From Marine Group I thaumarchaeote SCGC AAA799-O18 (GTDB lineage: Archaea; Thermoproteota; Nitrososphaeria; Nitrososphaerales; Nitrosopumilaceae): DNA of 18,612 nucleotides. Every line of letters starts with the position of its first letter. Position 1 is the stretch's first letter. The notes beneath the pieces are model-generated. The model saw only the letters and a list, made by a program, of their open reading frames with translations. It was not told where the DNA came from and ran no database searches. Made by a program: the position numbers and the translations under genes. Shown here one piece after another: positions 1 to 8,620 of the stretch. The stretch covers positions 1 through 18,612 of the forward strand of contig JOTC01000011.1 of NCBI GenBank assembly GCA_000746705.1. Reading direction: 5' to 3'.

Positions 1-627
1 AAAATAATTTCAATGATTCCAAAAAAGGCAAAATCTGTTTACGTTGGAAGAGCAGTAGGTGACAATTACAACCATCAGGATGATACAAATGAGCTTATGG
101 TTGAGTATGCAAAAATGAAACGCCATGTTGTCAGACTAAAGGGTGGGGATCCAATAATCTTTGGACGTGGCGGTGAAGAAGCAGAATATTTGAAAAGGAA
201 TAAGATAAAATTTGAGATTGTTCCTGGTATTACGTCGGGAATTGGCTCTGCAACCTATGCCGGAATTCCACTGACGCACAGAAAATTTGCGTCATCTGTT
301 GTATTTGTAACTGGTCATGAAGATTTTGAAAAAAAGAAAGAAGACGTAAGATGGAAAAAGTTAGCAAAGTCAACTGATACGATAGTGATTATGATGGGTT
401 TAGGAAGGATCAGCTTAATTTGTGAACAGCTATCAGCTGGTGGAATGGAAAAAAATATGCCAGTTGCTGTTATTCAGGATGGAACTACGACAAAACAAAA
501 GATGGTTATTGGAACAATTTCAAACATTGTACAAAAAGTGAAGCAATCAAAAATAAAGGCGCCATCAATAATTATAATAGGAAAGGTTGTTAGTCTTTCA
601 AAAACAATCGGATGGAGAAAAAAATGA
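1..627 (+). CDS. cobA: Uroporphyrinogen-III C-methyltransferase (SUMT), 5' end outside window
   Basis: Transfers two methyl groups from S-adenosylmethionine to uroporphyrinogen III to give precorrin-2, the branch point to siroheme, siroheme-derived heme and cobalamin. The frame is open to base 1. The first Met in the window (base 13) is internal, because the preceding residues K-I-I-S continue the family alignment; about 40 N-terminal residues, including the first SAM-binding loop, lie outside. Visible family motifs are VRLKGGDPIIFGRGGEEAE, VPGITSGIGSATYAGIPLTHR and SSVVFVTGHE, followed by MGLGRI and the C-terminal IIIIGKVV strand. The stop overlaps the hemD start as ATGA (624-627), so the two are translationally coupled. 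The family assignment is secure. Confidence 0.95.
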   Translation, partial: KIISMIPKKAKSVYVGRAVGDNYNHQDDTNELMVEYAKMKRHVVRLKGGDPIIFGRGGEEAEYLKRNKIKFEIVPGITSGIGSATYAGIPLTHRKFASSVVFVTGHEDFEKKKEDVRWKKLAKSTDTIVIMMGLGRISLICEQLSAGGMEKNMPVAVIQDGTTTKQKMVIGTISNIVQKVKQSKIKAPSIIIIGKVVSLSKTIGWRKK

Positions 628-1433
628 TTAAAGGAAAAACTATAGCAATTACGCGTTCAAAAGATGATTCATAAGAATTTATTGATCTGATTACTAGGGA
701 AAACGGTAACGTACTGCCGCTTCCAACAATAGAGATAGTTAGCAAGGGTGAAAAGATAGTTGACGAGTTTCTAACTGCACTTGAAAATAATGATCCTGAT
801 TTTTCTGTGTTTATGAGTTCCAAGGCTGTCTCTCTTCTCTTTGATACTGCGAAGAGTGTGGATAAATTTGAAAAATTACGGTTGGCGGTGGCAAATACAA
901 CTGTAATTGCAGTCGGTCCCAAAACAAGGTCTGTTTTAGAAAAAGAAAATGTTAAGGTTGCTCACATGCCACAGAGATATTCTTCAGTTGGTATAGGTGA
1001 GGTAATTACAAAACTAAATGCAGTTGGAAAGAAGGTCATTGTTCCACGTAGTGGGGCATCCACGCCCTTCTTGAAAGATCTTTTAGAAAAAATTGGTCTG
1101 TCCGTAATTGAACTGTATTTGTATGATATCTGTACGTTTAGTGATACGTCACAATGGAACGAGTTTCGTAATCTTTTTTCACAAAACAAGGTTGACGGAA
1201 TTATCTTTACCAGTGCATCCTCAGTTAATGCCTTCTTTGAGATCATGACAAAAGATCGTGATGAAAAAAAACTTGTTGAGATGTTACAGAAAACAACAAT
1301 TGTTTCAATTGGACCATTCACATCTGATGAGTTAAAAAAATTCCAAGTCAAAAATATCATAGCTGACGTTCATACGGTTCCAGGCTCTGTTGAGGCAATG
1401 GATAAAGCGTTTTCATTAGCTGAAGCTATTTAG
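624..1433 (+). pseudogene. hemD: Uroporphyrinogen-III synthase, interrupted by an in-frame TAA at codon 17
   Basis: HemD cyclises hydroxymethylbilane to uroporphyrinogen III, the substrate of the adjacent CobA. The natural start is the ATG at 624, overlapping the cobA stop. It reads MIKGKTIAITRSKDDS, a good HemD first strand, then hits TAA at 672-674. The same frame continues without shift (EFIDLITRENGNVLPLPTIE) to TAG at 1431-1433. Downstream motifs fit the family: SVFMSSKAV near codon 61, VIAVGPKT, VIVPRSGAS and the C-lobe DGIIFTSASSVNAFF. Without the stop the protein would be 269 residues, normal for HemD. The first usable restart is GTG 807 or ATG 813, which would remove the first ~61 residues and with them part of the first lobe. 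It may be a real nonsense mutation (GAA to TAA is one change), a population variant or a sequencing error. Confidence 0.85.
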
Positions 1434-1454
1434 GATTCCCTAAATTTACACGGA

Positions 1455-1462
1455 TTTTTATA
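1455..1462 (+). promoter_or_regulatory. TATA box for the sufBDSU operon
   Basis: TTTTTATA is centred about 26 bases upstream of the sufB ATG at 1485, the usual archaeal TATA-to-start-site distance, so the transcript probably begins at or next to the ATG (leaderless). It lies in the only gap between hemD and sufB. Confidence 0.55.
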
Positions 1463-1484
1463 CAATATACTGTACAACGTTGTT

Positions 1485-2885
1485 ATGACAACTGAAGACC
1501 TTAAGATGGATTATTCCAAGTATGACTTTAAGGACTCCACTGAGATGTATGTTCATCTTAGCAAAAAGGGTCTGACAAAGGATACTGTTAGGGAAATTAG
1601 TCAACTTAAAGATGAACCACAGTGGATGCTTGATTTCAGGCTTAGAGCATATGATGTCTTCATGAAAAAACCAATGCCACAATGGGGTGGTGATCTAAAT
1701 AAAATTGATTTTCAAAATATTTACTATTATGCTAAAGCTTCCGACAAGACAGAAAAAAACTGGGATGACGTTCCAGAGGATGTTAAAAATACGTTTGATA
1801 AACTTGGCATACCGGAAGCGGAGAAAAAATTCCTTGCTGGCGTCGGTGCACAGTATGAATCTGAAGTTGTATATCACAATCTAAGAAATGACTTGGCAAA
1901 ACAGGGGGTTTTGTTTTTAGATACTGACACAGCACTAAAGGAACAACCAGAAATTTTCAAAAAATACTTTGGTAAGATTATTCCACCTGAGGATAACAAA
2001 TTTTCAGCACTAAACAGTGCTGTATGGAGCGGTGGCTCATTCATCTACATTCCTCCAGGTGTTAAGGTTGACATGCCATTGCAGGCTTACTTTAGAATTA
2101 ATGCAGAAAATATTGGTCAGTTTGAAAGAACTCTGATTATTGCTGATGAGGGCTCAGAAGTTCATTATATTGAGGGGTGTACTGCGCCAGTTTATTCTTC
2201 AGAATCATTACACTCGGCTGTAGTGGAGTTAATTGCACACAAGGATGCAAAATTACGCTATACAACAATACAAAATTGGAGTAACGATGTTTACAATCTG
2301 GTAACAAAACGCGCATATGCATATGAGGGTGCTACTGTTGAATGGATTGATGGAAACATAGGAAGCAAGCTAACTATGAAATATCCAGGAATATACTTGA
2401 TGGGTAGAAAGGCATATGGCGAAACATTATCCATTGCATTTGCAGGCAAGAACCAGCACCAAGATACTGGAGCAAAGATGGTTCATCTCGCACCTGATAC
2501 TACTTCCAAAATAACATCAAAGTCGGTAAGCCGTGCAAATGGACGCTCTACATACAGAGGACTGTTGCGAGTAAGAAAAGGCGCAACAAACGTGAAGTCT
2601 ACTGTTAGGTGTGATGCTTTACTATTAGATGACACGTCAAAGACAGATACATACCCATACATGGAGATCAACCAAGAGGATGCCACAGTTACACATGAGG
2701 CAACTGTAGGAAAGATTGGTGATGAGCAAATTTTCTATTTAATGAGTCGTGGTTTCTCAGAAGAAGAGGCCTTATCATTGATTGTAAACGGGTTCATGGA
2801 ACCTTTTACAAAAGAACTTCCAATGGAATATGCAGTAGAACTGAACAGGCTCATTAAATTAGAGATGGACAACTCGGTAGGTTAG
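1485..2885 (+). CDS. sufB: SufB, Fe-S cluster assembly scaffold
   Basis: Scaffold subunit of the SufBCD complex, on which Fe-S clusters are built using sulfur from SufS/SufU and driven by the SufC ATPase. The 466-residue length is normal for the family. Characteristic blocks are [20 protein letters not shown], the EGCTAP loop, [10 protein letters not shown], the strand around [13 protein letters not shown] (His404) and the highly conserved C-terminus [21 protein letters not shown] Ser/Thr-rich segment replaces the cysteine that some proteobacterial SufB proteins carry after CDALLLDD, as also occurs in other lineages. First gene of the suf operon; 24 bases separate it from sufD. The start is the first ATG and fits a leaderless transcript. 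Confidence 0.97.
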   Translation: MTTEDLKMDYSKYDFKDSTEMYVHLSKKGLTKDTVREISQLKDEPQWMLDFRLRAYDVFMKKPMPQWGGDLNKIDFQNIYYYAKASDKTEKNWDDVPEDVKNTFDKLGIPEAEKKFLAGVGAQYESEVVYHNLRNDLAKQGVLFLDTDTALKEQPEIFKKYFGKIIPPEDNKFSALNSAVWSGGSFIYIPPGVKVDMPLQAYFRINAENIGQFERTLIIADEGSEVHYIEGCTAPVYSSESLHSAVVELIAHKDAKLRYTTIQNWSNDVYNLVTKRAYAYEGATVEWIDGNIGSKLTMKYPGIYLMGRKAYGETLSIAFAGKNQHQDTGAKMVHLAPDTTSKITSKSVSRANGRSTYRGLLRVRKGATNVKSTVRCDALLLDDTSKTDTYPYMEINQEDATVTHEATVGKIGDEQIFYLMSRGFSEEEALSLIVNGFMEPFTKELPMEYAVELNRLIKLEMDNSVG

Positions 2886-2909
2886 TCTAAAAAGTCTCAA
2901 TGATTAACA

Positions 2910-4310
2910 ATGTCACAACTTACTTTATCATCCATTGATTCTTCACTTGTTGAGCAGATTTCAGCCAAAAATAACGAACCTAATTGGCTAAAGGAATACA
3001 GAAAAAACTCTCTTTCAGTTTATCACGATTTACCGCAAGAGGTTTCACCATTATACAATAAGTACACTGATGCAAGAAGAATGAATCCAGAACAGGTATC
3101 ATTATCTGTAGATTCTGACTCTTCAATACCAGATTTTTTAACTAAAAGATTGGATGAGATTAAAAATGATACCAGTATAGTTCAAATCGGTTCTAATATC
3201 TATTCAACAAATGTTCAAGATGAACTGAAATCAAAAGGTCTTATCATCTCTTCAGTAGACGATGCGTTACAGAATTATTCCGAGTTAATAAAAAAGACAC
3301 TAGAGGATACAAACTCCAAAGAGGACAAGTATACAGCGCTGAACAACGCAGCATTTAATTCAGGAATTTTTGTCTACATTCCGCAAAACACCACCATAGA
3401 TAATACAATTCATTTGATCTCATGTTTGTCCTTGGATGGAACATCAACAATATCTCGAAATATCGTTGTAGCTGAAAAAAATTCGCAGGCTTCTATAGTG
3501 CAAGAACTCTATGCTCCAAAAACTTCAAAGCAACAGGCATATCTTGAACTATTAAACACTCACGCGGCGGAAAATACCAAATTGACATTTACAACATTAC
3601 AAATAATGGATCAAAGCACTGTTAACTTTTCTACAAGAAGTTCGTCTCTTTCTCAAGATGCTAAAATAAACTGGTATCTTGGTTTATTCGGATCCATGTT
3701 ATCACGATATAGAATTGACTATCATCTTAATGGAACAGGTGCTTCTGTAAACGATGCGGAAGTGGTTTTTGGTAACAATGACCAGTCATTTGATCTAAAC
3801 ACGGTTGTTAACCACAACGCACAATCCACTGAGGGAAAAGTTGTTGAAAAATCAATCCTGAAAGATACCTCAAAATCATTGTTCAAGGGAATGATTAGAA
3901 TCAATGAACAGGCTGCACACTCAAATTCATTCTTGTCAGGGCGTTCTATCCTGCTTAGCAAGGGCGCTAAATCAGATTCAATACCAGGACTTGAAATTCT
4001 TACCAATGACGTCAAGGCAACTCATTCTGCGTCAGTCGCTCAGTTGGATGACGAACAAATTTTCTATCTAGGTACACGTTGTCTTAGTTATTCTGAGGCA
4101 GAGCGCATAATTGTTGAAGGATTCCTAGAACCACTTTCTAGAACAATGTCTTATCAAGTAAGAGCCTGGATCACAAACATTATTGAATCAAAATGGATGA
4201 ACAAAGAACTAACAATTAACATGGACGAATATCTAAAATCTATCGTTGAAGTTGAGGAGACACGCTATAACGAGAATGAGGAAGTTGAACAGCACTACAA
4301 GTATAGATAG
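2910..4310 (+). CDS. sufD: SufD, Fe-S cluster assembly protein paralogous to SufB
   Basis: Partner of SufB in the SufBCD complex; needed for iron acquisition or cluster formation on the scaffold. The C-terminal half is clearly related to SufB (GMIRINEQAAHSNSFLSGRS, then ATHSASVAQLDDEQIFYLGT, then GFLEPL). The functionally important His of the family is visible as His372. The N-terminal half is divergent, which is usual for SufD. It lacks the SufB-specific EGCTAP and [10 protein letters not shown] blocks, so SufD is the better call than a second SufB. No clear Shine-Dalgarno sequence precedes the ATG. The C-terminus ends in an acidic/polar tail (about residues 448-466). Its stop codon overlaps the ribosome binding site of sufS. 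Confidence 0.9.
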   Translation: MSQLTLSSIDSSLVEQISAKNNEPNWLKEYRKNSLSVYHDLPQEVSPLYNKYTDARRMNPEQVSLSVDSDSSIPDFLTKRLDEIKNDTSIVQIGSNIYSTNVQDELKSKGLIISSVDDALQNYSELIKKTLEDTNSKEDKYTALNNAAFNSGIFVYIPQNTTIDNTIHLISCLSLDGTSTISRNIVVAEKNSQASIVQELYAPKTSKQQAYLELLNTHAAENTKLTFTTLQIMDQSTVNFSTRSSSLSQDAKINWYLGLFGSMLSRYRIDYHLNGTGASVNDAEVVFGNNDQSFDLNTVVNHNAQSTEGKVVEKSILKDTSKSLFKGMIRINEQAAHSNSFLSGRSILLSKGAKSDSIPGLEILTNDVKATHSASVAQLDDEQIFYLGTRCLSYSEAERIIVEGFLEPLSRTMSYQVRAWITNIIESKWMNKELTINMDEYLKSIVEVEETRYNENEEVEQHYKYR

Positions 4311-4317
4311 AGGTGAT
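4310..4317 (+). promoter_or_regulatory. Strong ribosome binding site of sufS
   Basis: GAGGTGAT is a full match to the archaeal anti-Shine-Dalgarno sequence at the 3' end of 16S rRNA. It sits 6 bases before the ATG at 4324 and begins on the last base of the sufD stop codon. It fixes the sufS start. It contrasts with the apparently leaderless first genes of operons in this window. Confidence 0.7.
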
Positions 4318-4323
4318 TGATCG

Positions 4324-5571
4324 ATGCAAAGTATTACAAATTCACTCGACATGCAATGCAGACCTGATTTTCCCATATTGGAAAGGAGAGTTAGAGAAGA
4401 TAAAGCCTTAGTATATTTGGATAATGCAGCAACTACTCAAAAACCAATTCAGGTTATAGATGCAATTACTAATTATTACAAAAAACAGAATTCCAACATA
4501 CATAGAGCGGTACATGCTCTGGCGGAAGAATCCACAGAGGCATTTGAAGTAACCAGGAGCAAAATTGCAGAATTTCTAAATGTTGCAAATAGCGAGGAGA
4601 TAATTTTTGTAAGGGGAACAACAGAGGCTATCAATTTAGTTTCTTATGCGTGGGGAAGAGATAATGTACAAAAAGGCGACATTGTTGTGACAACTGAGTA
4701 TGAACACCACTCAAACATTGTTCCGTGGCAAATACTCGCAAAGGAAAATGGTGCGGAACTCAAATACATCGATATTGATGATAATGGCGAATTAATGTTA
4801 GAACAACTTGATGAACATCTTGCAACGGGTAAGGTAAAACTAGTTGCTATTAGCCACGTTTCAAATGTTCTTGGAACAATAACTGATGTTAAAGAAGTTA
4901 TAACGAAATGCAAAAATGCTGGAGCAAAAATTCTGATTGATGGTGCACAGGCAGTTCCACACATGAAAGTAGACATTGGCAACCTAGGATGTGACTTTTA
5001 TGCCTTTTCGGCTCACAAAATGTTAGGTCCAACAGGTGTTGGCGTTCTATGGGCAAGAAAGGAATTACTAGAAAATATGAGACCTTTCCAAGGCGGTGGA
5101 GATATGATAAGGGAAGTTCACAAACAAGAAACCATTTACAATGATCTTCCATACAAGTTTGAGGCTGGAACACCTAATGTGGCCGATGTTATTTGTTTTT
5201 CAGCTGCAATTGACTATCTTACAAAAATAGGAATGAATAATGTTAGAAACCACGAGATTACGTTAACAAAATACGCGTTAGAAAAAATGTCTAAAGTTAA
5301 AGGCTTGGTAATTTATGGTCCTAAGAATTCTGATAAACAAGGAGGTGTCATCTCATTCAATTTCAAGGATGTTCATCCTCATGACGTTGCAACTATAATT
5401 GACAAAAATGGTGTTGCGATAAGATCAGGACATCACTGTGCACAAGTCTTGATGGAGAAACTTGACGTTGCGGCTACTAACCGCGTCAGCTTTTATATTT
5501 ACACCACAATGAAAGAAGTAGACACTCTCATTGACTCACTTGAGGAGGTTGCTAAGGTGTTCAAATTATGA
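4324..5571 (+). CDS. sufS: SufS-type cysteine desulfurase (class V aminotransferase fold)
   Basis: PLP enzyme that takes sulfur from L-cysteine as a persulfide and passes it to the Suf machinery. All expected features are present: YLDNAATTQKP near the N-terminus, HRAVHALAEE, the PLP-contacting TTEYEHHSNIVPW, the cofactor Asp in LIDGAQAVPH, the Schiff-base lysine in FSAHKMLGPTG (Lys232) and the catalytic cysteine in RSGHHCAQ (Cys372). The 415-residue length and the GHHCAQ motif place it in group II (SufS/CsdA) rather than IscS. It follows sufD by 13 bases with a strong ribosome binding site and overlaps sufU by ATGA. The IscU-like partner next door fits sulfur transfer from SufS to SufU. Confidence 0.96.
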   Translation: MQSITNSLDMQCRPDFPILERRVREDKALVYLDNAATTQKPIQVIDAITNYYKKQNSNIHRAVHALAEESTEAFEVTRSKIAEFLNVANSEEIIFVRGTTEAINLVSYAWGRDNVQKGDIVVTTEYEHHSNIVPWQILAKENGAELKYIDIDDNGELMLEQLDEHLATGKVKLVAISHVSNVLGTITDVKEVITKCKNAGAKILIDGAQAVPHMKVDIGNLGCDFYAFSAHKMLGPTGVGVLWARKELLENMRPFQGGGDMIREVHKQETIYNDLPYKFEAGTPNVADVICFSAAIDYLTKIGMNNVRNHEITLTKYALEKMSKVKGLVIYGPKNSDKQGGVISFNFKDVHPHDVATIIDKNGVAIRSGHHCAQVLMEKLDVAATNRVSFYIYTTMKEVDTLIDSLEEVAKVFKL

Positions 5572-6017
5572 GTGGAGATCCTATCTATACAGAAATGATA
5601 ATTGAATATTCTAGAAACCCTTCAAATTTTGGTAAGATAGAAAACCCTCATATTCATAGGCATGATAGTAATCCACTTTGTGGTGATAGTATTGATTTGT
5701 ATGCTAACATTGATGGTTCTAAAATTTCCGAGGTAAAATTTGATGGTAAGGGTTGTGCGATATGTATGGCATGTACTTCAGTTTTAACTGAAATGATTCA
5801 AGGGAAAAACCTAGATGAAATAAAAAATTTCAAAAAGGATGATCTACTGGCAGAACTTGGCTTAGAGCATCTTATCAAAACTAGTCCTGTACGAATCAAA
5901 TGTGCCTTACTTTCTTTAAAGGCACTGAAACATGGAATTTATTCTTATTTTGTTGAAAAAATGAATGATGTAGAGGCTGCGGGAAACTTAAAAGAAGAAG
6001 CTGCATCTCTTTACTAG
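5568..6017 (+). CDS. sufU: SufU/IscU-like sulfur acceptor or scaffold
   Basis: Zinc-binding IscU-fold protein that accepts sulfur from SufS and hands it to SufBCD, or acts as a scaffold. The three family cysteines and the Asp are visible: NPLCGDSI (Cys38, Asp40), KGCAICMACTS (Cys63) and VRIKCALL (Cys112). The order and spacing match SufU, including the stretch between Cys63 and Cys112 that is longer than in IscU. Two additional cysteines (Cys66 and Cys69) follow Cys63, in a segment where SufU proteins commonly have Ser/Ala. Length is 149 residues. It starts inside the sufS stop (ATGA overlap), so it is translationally coupled to its sulfur donor. Confidence 0.93.
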   Translation: MSGDPIYTEMIIEYSRNPSNFGKIENPHIHRHDSNPLCGDSIDLYANIDGSKISEVKFDGKGCAICMACTSVLTEMIQGKNLDEIKNFKKDDLLAELGLEHLIKTSPVRIKCALLSLKALKHGIYSYFVEKMNDVEAAGNLKEEAASLY

Positions 6018-6018
6018 C

Positions 6019-6357
6019 ATGGTTGATTCATCGCCTATTACAACTAGTATTAGAAAAGTAATTTTTGAAAATTTTAACGATGTTGATCTAAAATTCAACA
6101 ATGATCAAATTTTTGAAATTTTAAAGCAAAATGAAATGATTGATCAGTCTTTGGCAATAGACGATATAGAAGTACACTTTAAGGAATTATGTGATAAGGA
6201 AATTTTGCGTAACATAGCTCAGAATTTTACTACGCAGTGGTTTAAACTGTTTGAATTAATTGAGAAAATTCAATGTAAGTCTTGTAAAAATGAAAGTTAT
6301 TTGATATTATCTGAAAATAAGATATGCCAAAAACAAAACTGTGGTATTACACTTTAG
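6019..6357 (+). CDS. Small zinc-ribbon protein at the end of the suf operon, function unknown
   Basis: A 112-residue protein starting one base after the sufU stop, so almost certainly co-transcribed with the suf genes. The last 27 residues hold a four-cysteine zinc-ribbon-like motif, C-x2-C-x13-C-x4-C (Cys86, Cys89, Cys103, Cys108). Residues 1-80 are rich in Ile, Phe, Asp and Glu and look helical, with a possible winged-helix segment near residues 28-66; this is a guess from composition. I do not recognise a family. It could be a regulator of the operon or an accessory metal protein. Its last 11 bases overlap the convergent pgk gene. Confidence 0.75.
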   Translation: MVDSSPITTSIRKVIFENFNDVDLKFNNDQIFEILKQNEMIDQSLAIDDIEVHFKELCDKEILRNIAQNFTTQWFKLFELIEKIQCKSCKNESYLILSENKICQKQNCGITL

Positions 6358-7558
6358 GTCTGAATTTTTTTGCTGATTCCTCAAGAGATTGAATCATTGG
6401 TAACTTGGTACCTGTTAGATAACGGACTAATGCACCACCAGCAGTACTAATATGAGTTATTTTTTCCGCTAAACCAAATTTTTTTAATGCAGAAGTAAGA
6501 TGACCACCACTAACTATTGTTGTCGCCATAGAATTTGATACAGCCTCTAACAGTGTCTTCGTACCATAATCAAAACCATCTTTTTCAAAAAATCCGGCTG
6601 GACCGCTGATAAAAACAGTTCCAGCTCCAGAAATAATTTTACTGTAATGTTCAATGGTTTTTGGACCTAGATCAAATATTTGATCATCTTTGTTTAATTC
6701 TCTAATGTCCAACTCCACTCTCTTTCCGTTTTGTTCTATTGCGACATCTACAGGTGTTGAAAAAACATCAGGATATTCGCCTATTAACGAGTGTGCATCT
6801 GCAACTATTTCATCTTCTCTATTTATCCCAAGAGAGGATTTTATCCTACCTTGTGCCCTTAAAAATACACTGGCAATCAACCCTGTAAGCAAAACATTTT
6901 CTGCCCTTCCATTTTTTATTAGTAATCGTATTGCCTCAAGCCTGTCATCAACCTTCTTACCTCCCAGGATTATCACGTGAGGAGCTTTTGATACAGACAT
7001 GATTTCATCCAGTTTTTTAATCTCTCTTTCTACAATTCTTCCCGCACATACTGGAAGTATATTTGAAAAGCCAACAATTGATGGATGCGCCCTATGAGCA
7101 CTTGGAAATGAATCCAAAACACAAGCATCAAATAATTTTGCTAATCGCTTTACCATTATCGTCTTTTCAGCATCAGAATTAGTAAACTCGTAATTTTCTT
7201 CTGCGCACAATCTAAGGTTATCAAGCAGTAATATTTCGCCATCATTTAATTTTTTTATCTCATTTTGAGCAGCAGTGCCCATGATATCGTCAATATATTT
7301 GATTTTTCTGTCTACAAGTCCTTCAAGCACCTTGGCATGTTTTTCCATACCAATGTAGTCTGTATTACCAACTCTTCCCTGATGCGATGCCATGACAATT
7401 TTGGAATTTTTCAGCGAATCGATTGTTTCAACTGTCTCCTCAATCCGTTTTGTGCCAGAAATATCCAATGTTTCAGGATCTATAGGGCAATTCATATCCA
7501 CTCGTAAAAAAACCGTTTTTCCTTTAAAGTCAAAATCATCAATAGTTAGAAATCTCAT
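6347..7558 (-). CDS. pgk: Phosphoglycerate kinase
   Basis: Interconverts 3-phosphoglycerate and 1,3-bisphosphoglycerate with ATP. In an autotrophic archaeon it mainly serves gluconeogenesis. The 403-residue length is normal. Landmarks are FLRVDMNCPID at the N-terminus (substrate loop), SHQGRVG, LLLDNLRL, the SAHRAHPSIVGF loop, GGKKVDDRL, FISGPAGFFE, and the C-terminal nucleotide-binding SGGHLTSALKKFG and STAGGALVRYLTG. The GGH version of the nucleotide loop is the archaeal form. Convergent with the suf operon, overlapping its last gene by 11 bases. The start is the ATG whose complement is at 7556-7558. Confidence 0.96.
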   Translation of the reverse strand: MRFLTIDDFDFKGKTVFLRVDMNCPIDPETLDISGTKRIEETVETIDSLKNSKIVMASHQGRVGNTDYIGMEKHAKVLEGLVDRKIKYIDDIMGTAAQNEIKKLNDGEILLLDNLRLCAEENYEFTNSDAEKTIMVKRLAKLFDACVLDSFPSAHRAHPSIVGFSNILPVCAGRIVEREIKKLDEIMSVSKAPHVIILGGKKVDDRLEAIRLLIKNGRAENVLLTGLIASVFLRAQGRIKSSLGINREDEIVADAHSLIGEYPDVFSTPVDVAIEQNGKRVELDIRELNKDDQIFDLGPKTIEHYSKIISGAGTVFISGPAGFFEKDGFDYGTKTLLEAVSNSMATTIVSGGHLTSALKKFGLAEKITHISTAGGALVRYLTGTKLPMIQSLEESAKKFRPKV

Positions 7559-7580
7559 AATATTTTCTCTTTTGACTTAG

Positions 7581-7590
7581 GTTAAAATTC
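7581..7590 (-). promoter_or_regulatory. Possible TATA box for pgk
   Basis: On the minus strand this reads GAATTTTAAC, centred about 27 bases before the pgk ATG. The match is AT-rich but weak, so the call rests mainly on position. Confidence 0.35.
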
Positions 7591-7617
7591 TTTAGTACAT
7601 AACCATCATACGGCAAA

Positions 7618-7625
7618 ATTAAAAA
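7618..7625 (+). promoter_or_regulatory. Possible TATA element for the PAP2 gene
   Basis: ATTAAAAA is centred 27 bases before the TTG start at 7649. This supports that start as the 5' end of a leaderless transcript, since no in-frame ATG lies nearby. Confidence 0.4.
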
Positions 7626-7648
7626 TGATCGTCAATGAACATCCTTAA

Positions 7649-8308
7649 TTGAAAAACTTAATCTTTGAGACACGTTCGCGTGGATTTGTTCTACTAGTAG
7701 TAGCATTTTTAATCATAACCTCTTTGGTATATACTCAAACTACCCAGCAGTTTGACGATTCATCCATAGCATATTTTCAATCTATCTCAGGTAACCCACA
7801 ACTGGATATCACTATGTGGATTTTTACTGAAATTGGTGGGATAATTCCAATAATGATCTTCTGTTTTGTAATGTTTGTATGGCGAAAAACCAGACGAATG
7901 GGCCTTATATTGTTGCTGGCTGTCTTGGTTGGAACAGTAGCATCTGGATATTTGAAGGATTATGCTGTTGAACGTCCAAGACCGGATCTTGAATATTTGG
8001 GCAGTGAATTACCACTTGAGATAGAAAGTGATACAACTGTTTTGGGCGGCAAAGGTTCCTTTCCGTCAGGACATGTAACACGTGCTGCTGTGATTGCATT
8101 TGTTTTAGGGTTAGCTCTATCAGAAAGATTTCCACGCGGCTGGGTTCTTTTATGGATTTTTCCAGCATGCATGGCATTAAGCAGGATCTATTTGTTACAG
8201 CATTACCCAATGGATGTGATTGGAGGGGTTTTGTTCGGGGTCATAATAGCTGATATTCTTGCAAGCAAGCTTAAGCTTTCTTCATTCACAGATAATTTAA
8301 AGACCTAA
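7649..8308 (+). CDS. PAP2-superfamily membrane phosphatase
   Basis: Integral membrane acid phosphatase of the phosphatidic acid phosphatase type 2 / undecaprenyl-diphosphatase fold; in archaea it probably acts on lipid or polyprenyl phosphates. About six hydrophobic segments are visible (residues 12-29, 56-77, 85-101, 144-157, 163-177 and 190-207). The three catalytic motifs are present: Lys103 to Arg111-Pro112, PSGH (139-142, catalytic His142), and SR-x5-H-x3-D (Ser178, Arg179, His185, Asp189). The first motif has seven residues between Lys and Arg-Pro, one more than the usual six. The start is TTG; the nearby ATGs at 7625 and 7635 are in other frames. It converges with the next gene, overlapping by 12 bases. 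Substrate not predictable. Confidence 0.88.
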   Translation: MKNLIFETRSRGFVLLVVAFLIITSLVYTQTTQQFDDSSIAYFQSISGNPQLDITMWIFTEIGGIIPIMIFCFVMFVWRKTRRMGLILLLAVLVGTVASGYLKDYAVERPRPDLEYLGSELPLEIESDTTVLGGKGSFPSGHVTRAAVIAFVLGLALSERFPRGWVLLWIFPACMALSRIYLLQHYPMDVIGGVLFGVIIADILASKLKLSSFTDNLKT

Positions 8309-8614
8309 TTCTTGTACAACCTTGGAACTTGCAAGAACAATTGCATAATGTTCCTTGTCATGGTAATATGTCCAATATTTTATGTCTCTCTCCTGACCAG
8401 CTTTTCTCAAACCAGCACTCACAGATGTTGTTATTATATATCCAATTCGTTTTGCCGTTTTCTTTGGTTCCTTTGGCATCAAAACTTTGAATCCTTTTTT
8501 TTCCTTGTAAAAACCAATTCCCACCATTTCTTCAGCAGCATCGTAGGCATCCTTTTCATCTTTCAGGTCAAACGTCTTTATGATTGGTATAGTTTCAATG
8601 TCGGTTTTTTCCAT
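8297..8614 (-). CDS. Conserved-looking small soluble protein, function unknown
   Basis: A 105-residue protein rich in Lys and Glu, with alternating predicted helices and strands and no signal peptide or membrane segment. A notable stretch is IGYIITTSVSAGLRKAGQE (near residues 58-76), followed by an aromatic patch (YWTYYHD) and a C-terminal AIVLASSKVV strand. I do not recognise the family. It is divergent from msrA with only 37 bases between the start codons, and convergent with the PAP2 gene (12-base overlap). Base composition and codon use match the neighbours and it has its own TATA-like element, so it is probably a real gene. Confidence 0.75.
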   Translation of the reverse strand: MEKTDIETIPIIKTFDLKDEKDAYDAAEEMVGIGFYKEKKGFKVLMPKEPKKTAKRIGYIITTSVSAGLRKAGQERDIKYWTYYHDKEHYAIVLASSKVVQELGL

Positions 8615-8620
8615 ACTAGA

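Noticed and set aside
672..674. Stop codon in hemD as a recoding site (selenocysteine or pyrrolysine)
   Set aside because: The codon is TAA; these amino acids use TGA and TAG. No structure downstream resembles a recoding signal.
590..1360. Long minus-strand open frames opposite hemD (590-922 and 962-1360)
   Set aside because: They are antisense to clear HemD coding sequence, have no family resemblance and no promoter.
1485..4310. sufB and sufD both being exactly 466 codons as a recent tandem duplication
   Set aside because: Only the C-terminal halves resemble each other, at the distance expected for the ancient SufB/SufD paralogy. Equal length is a coincidence.
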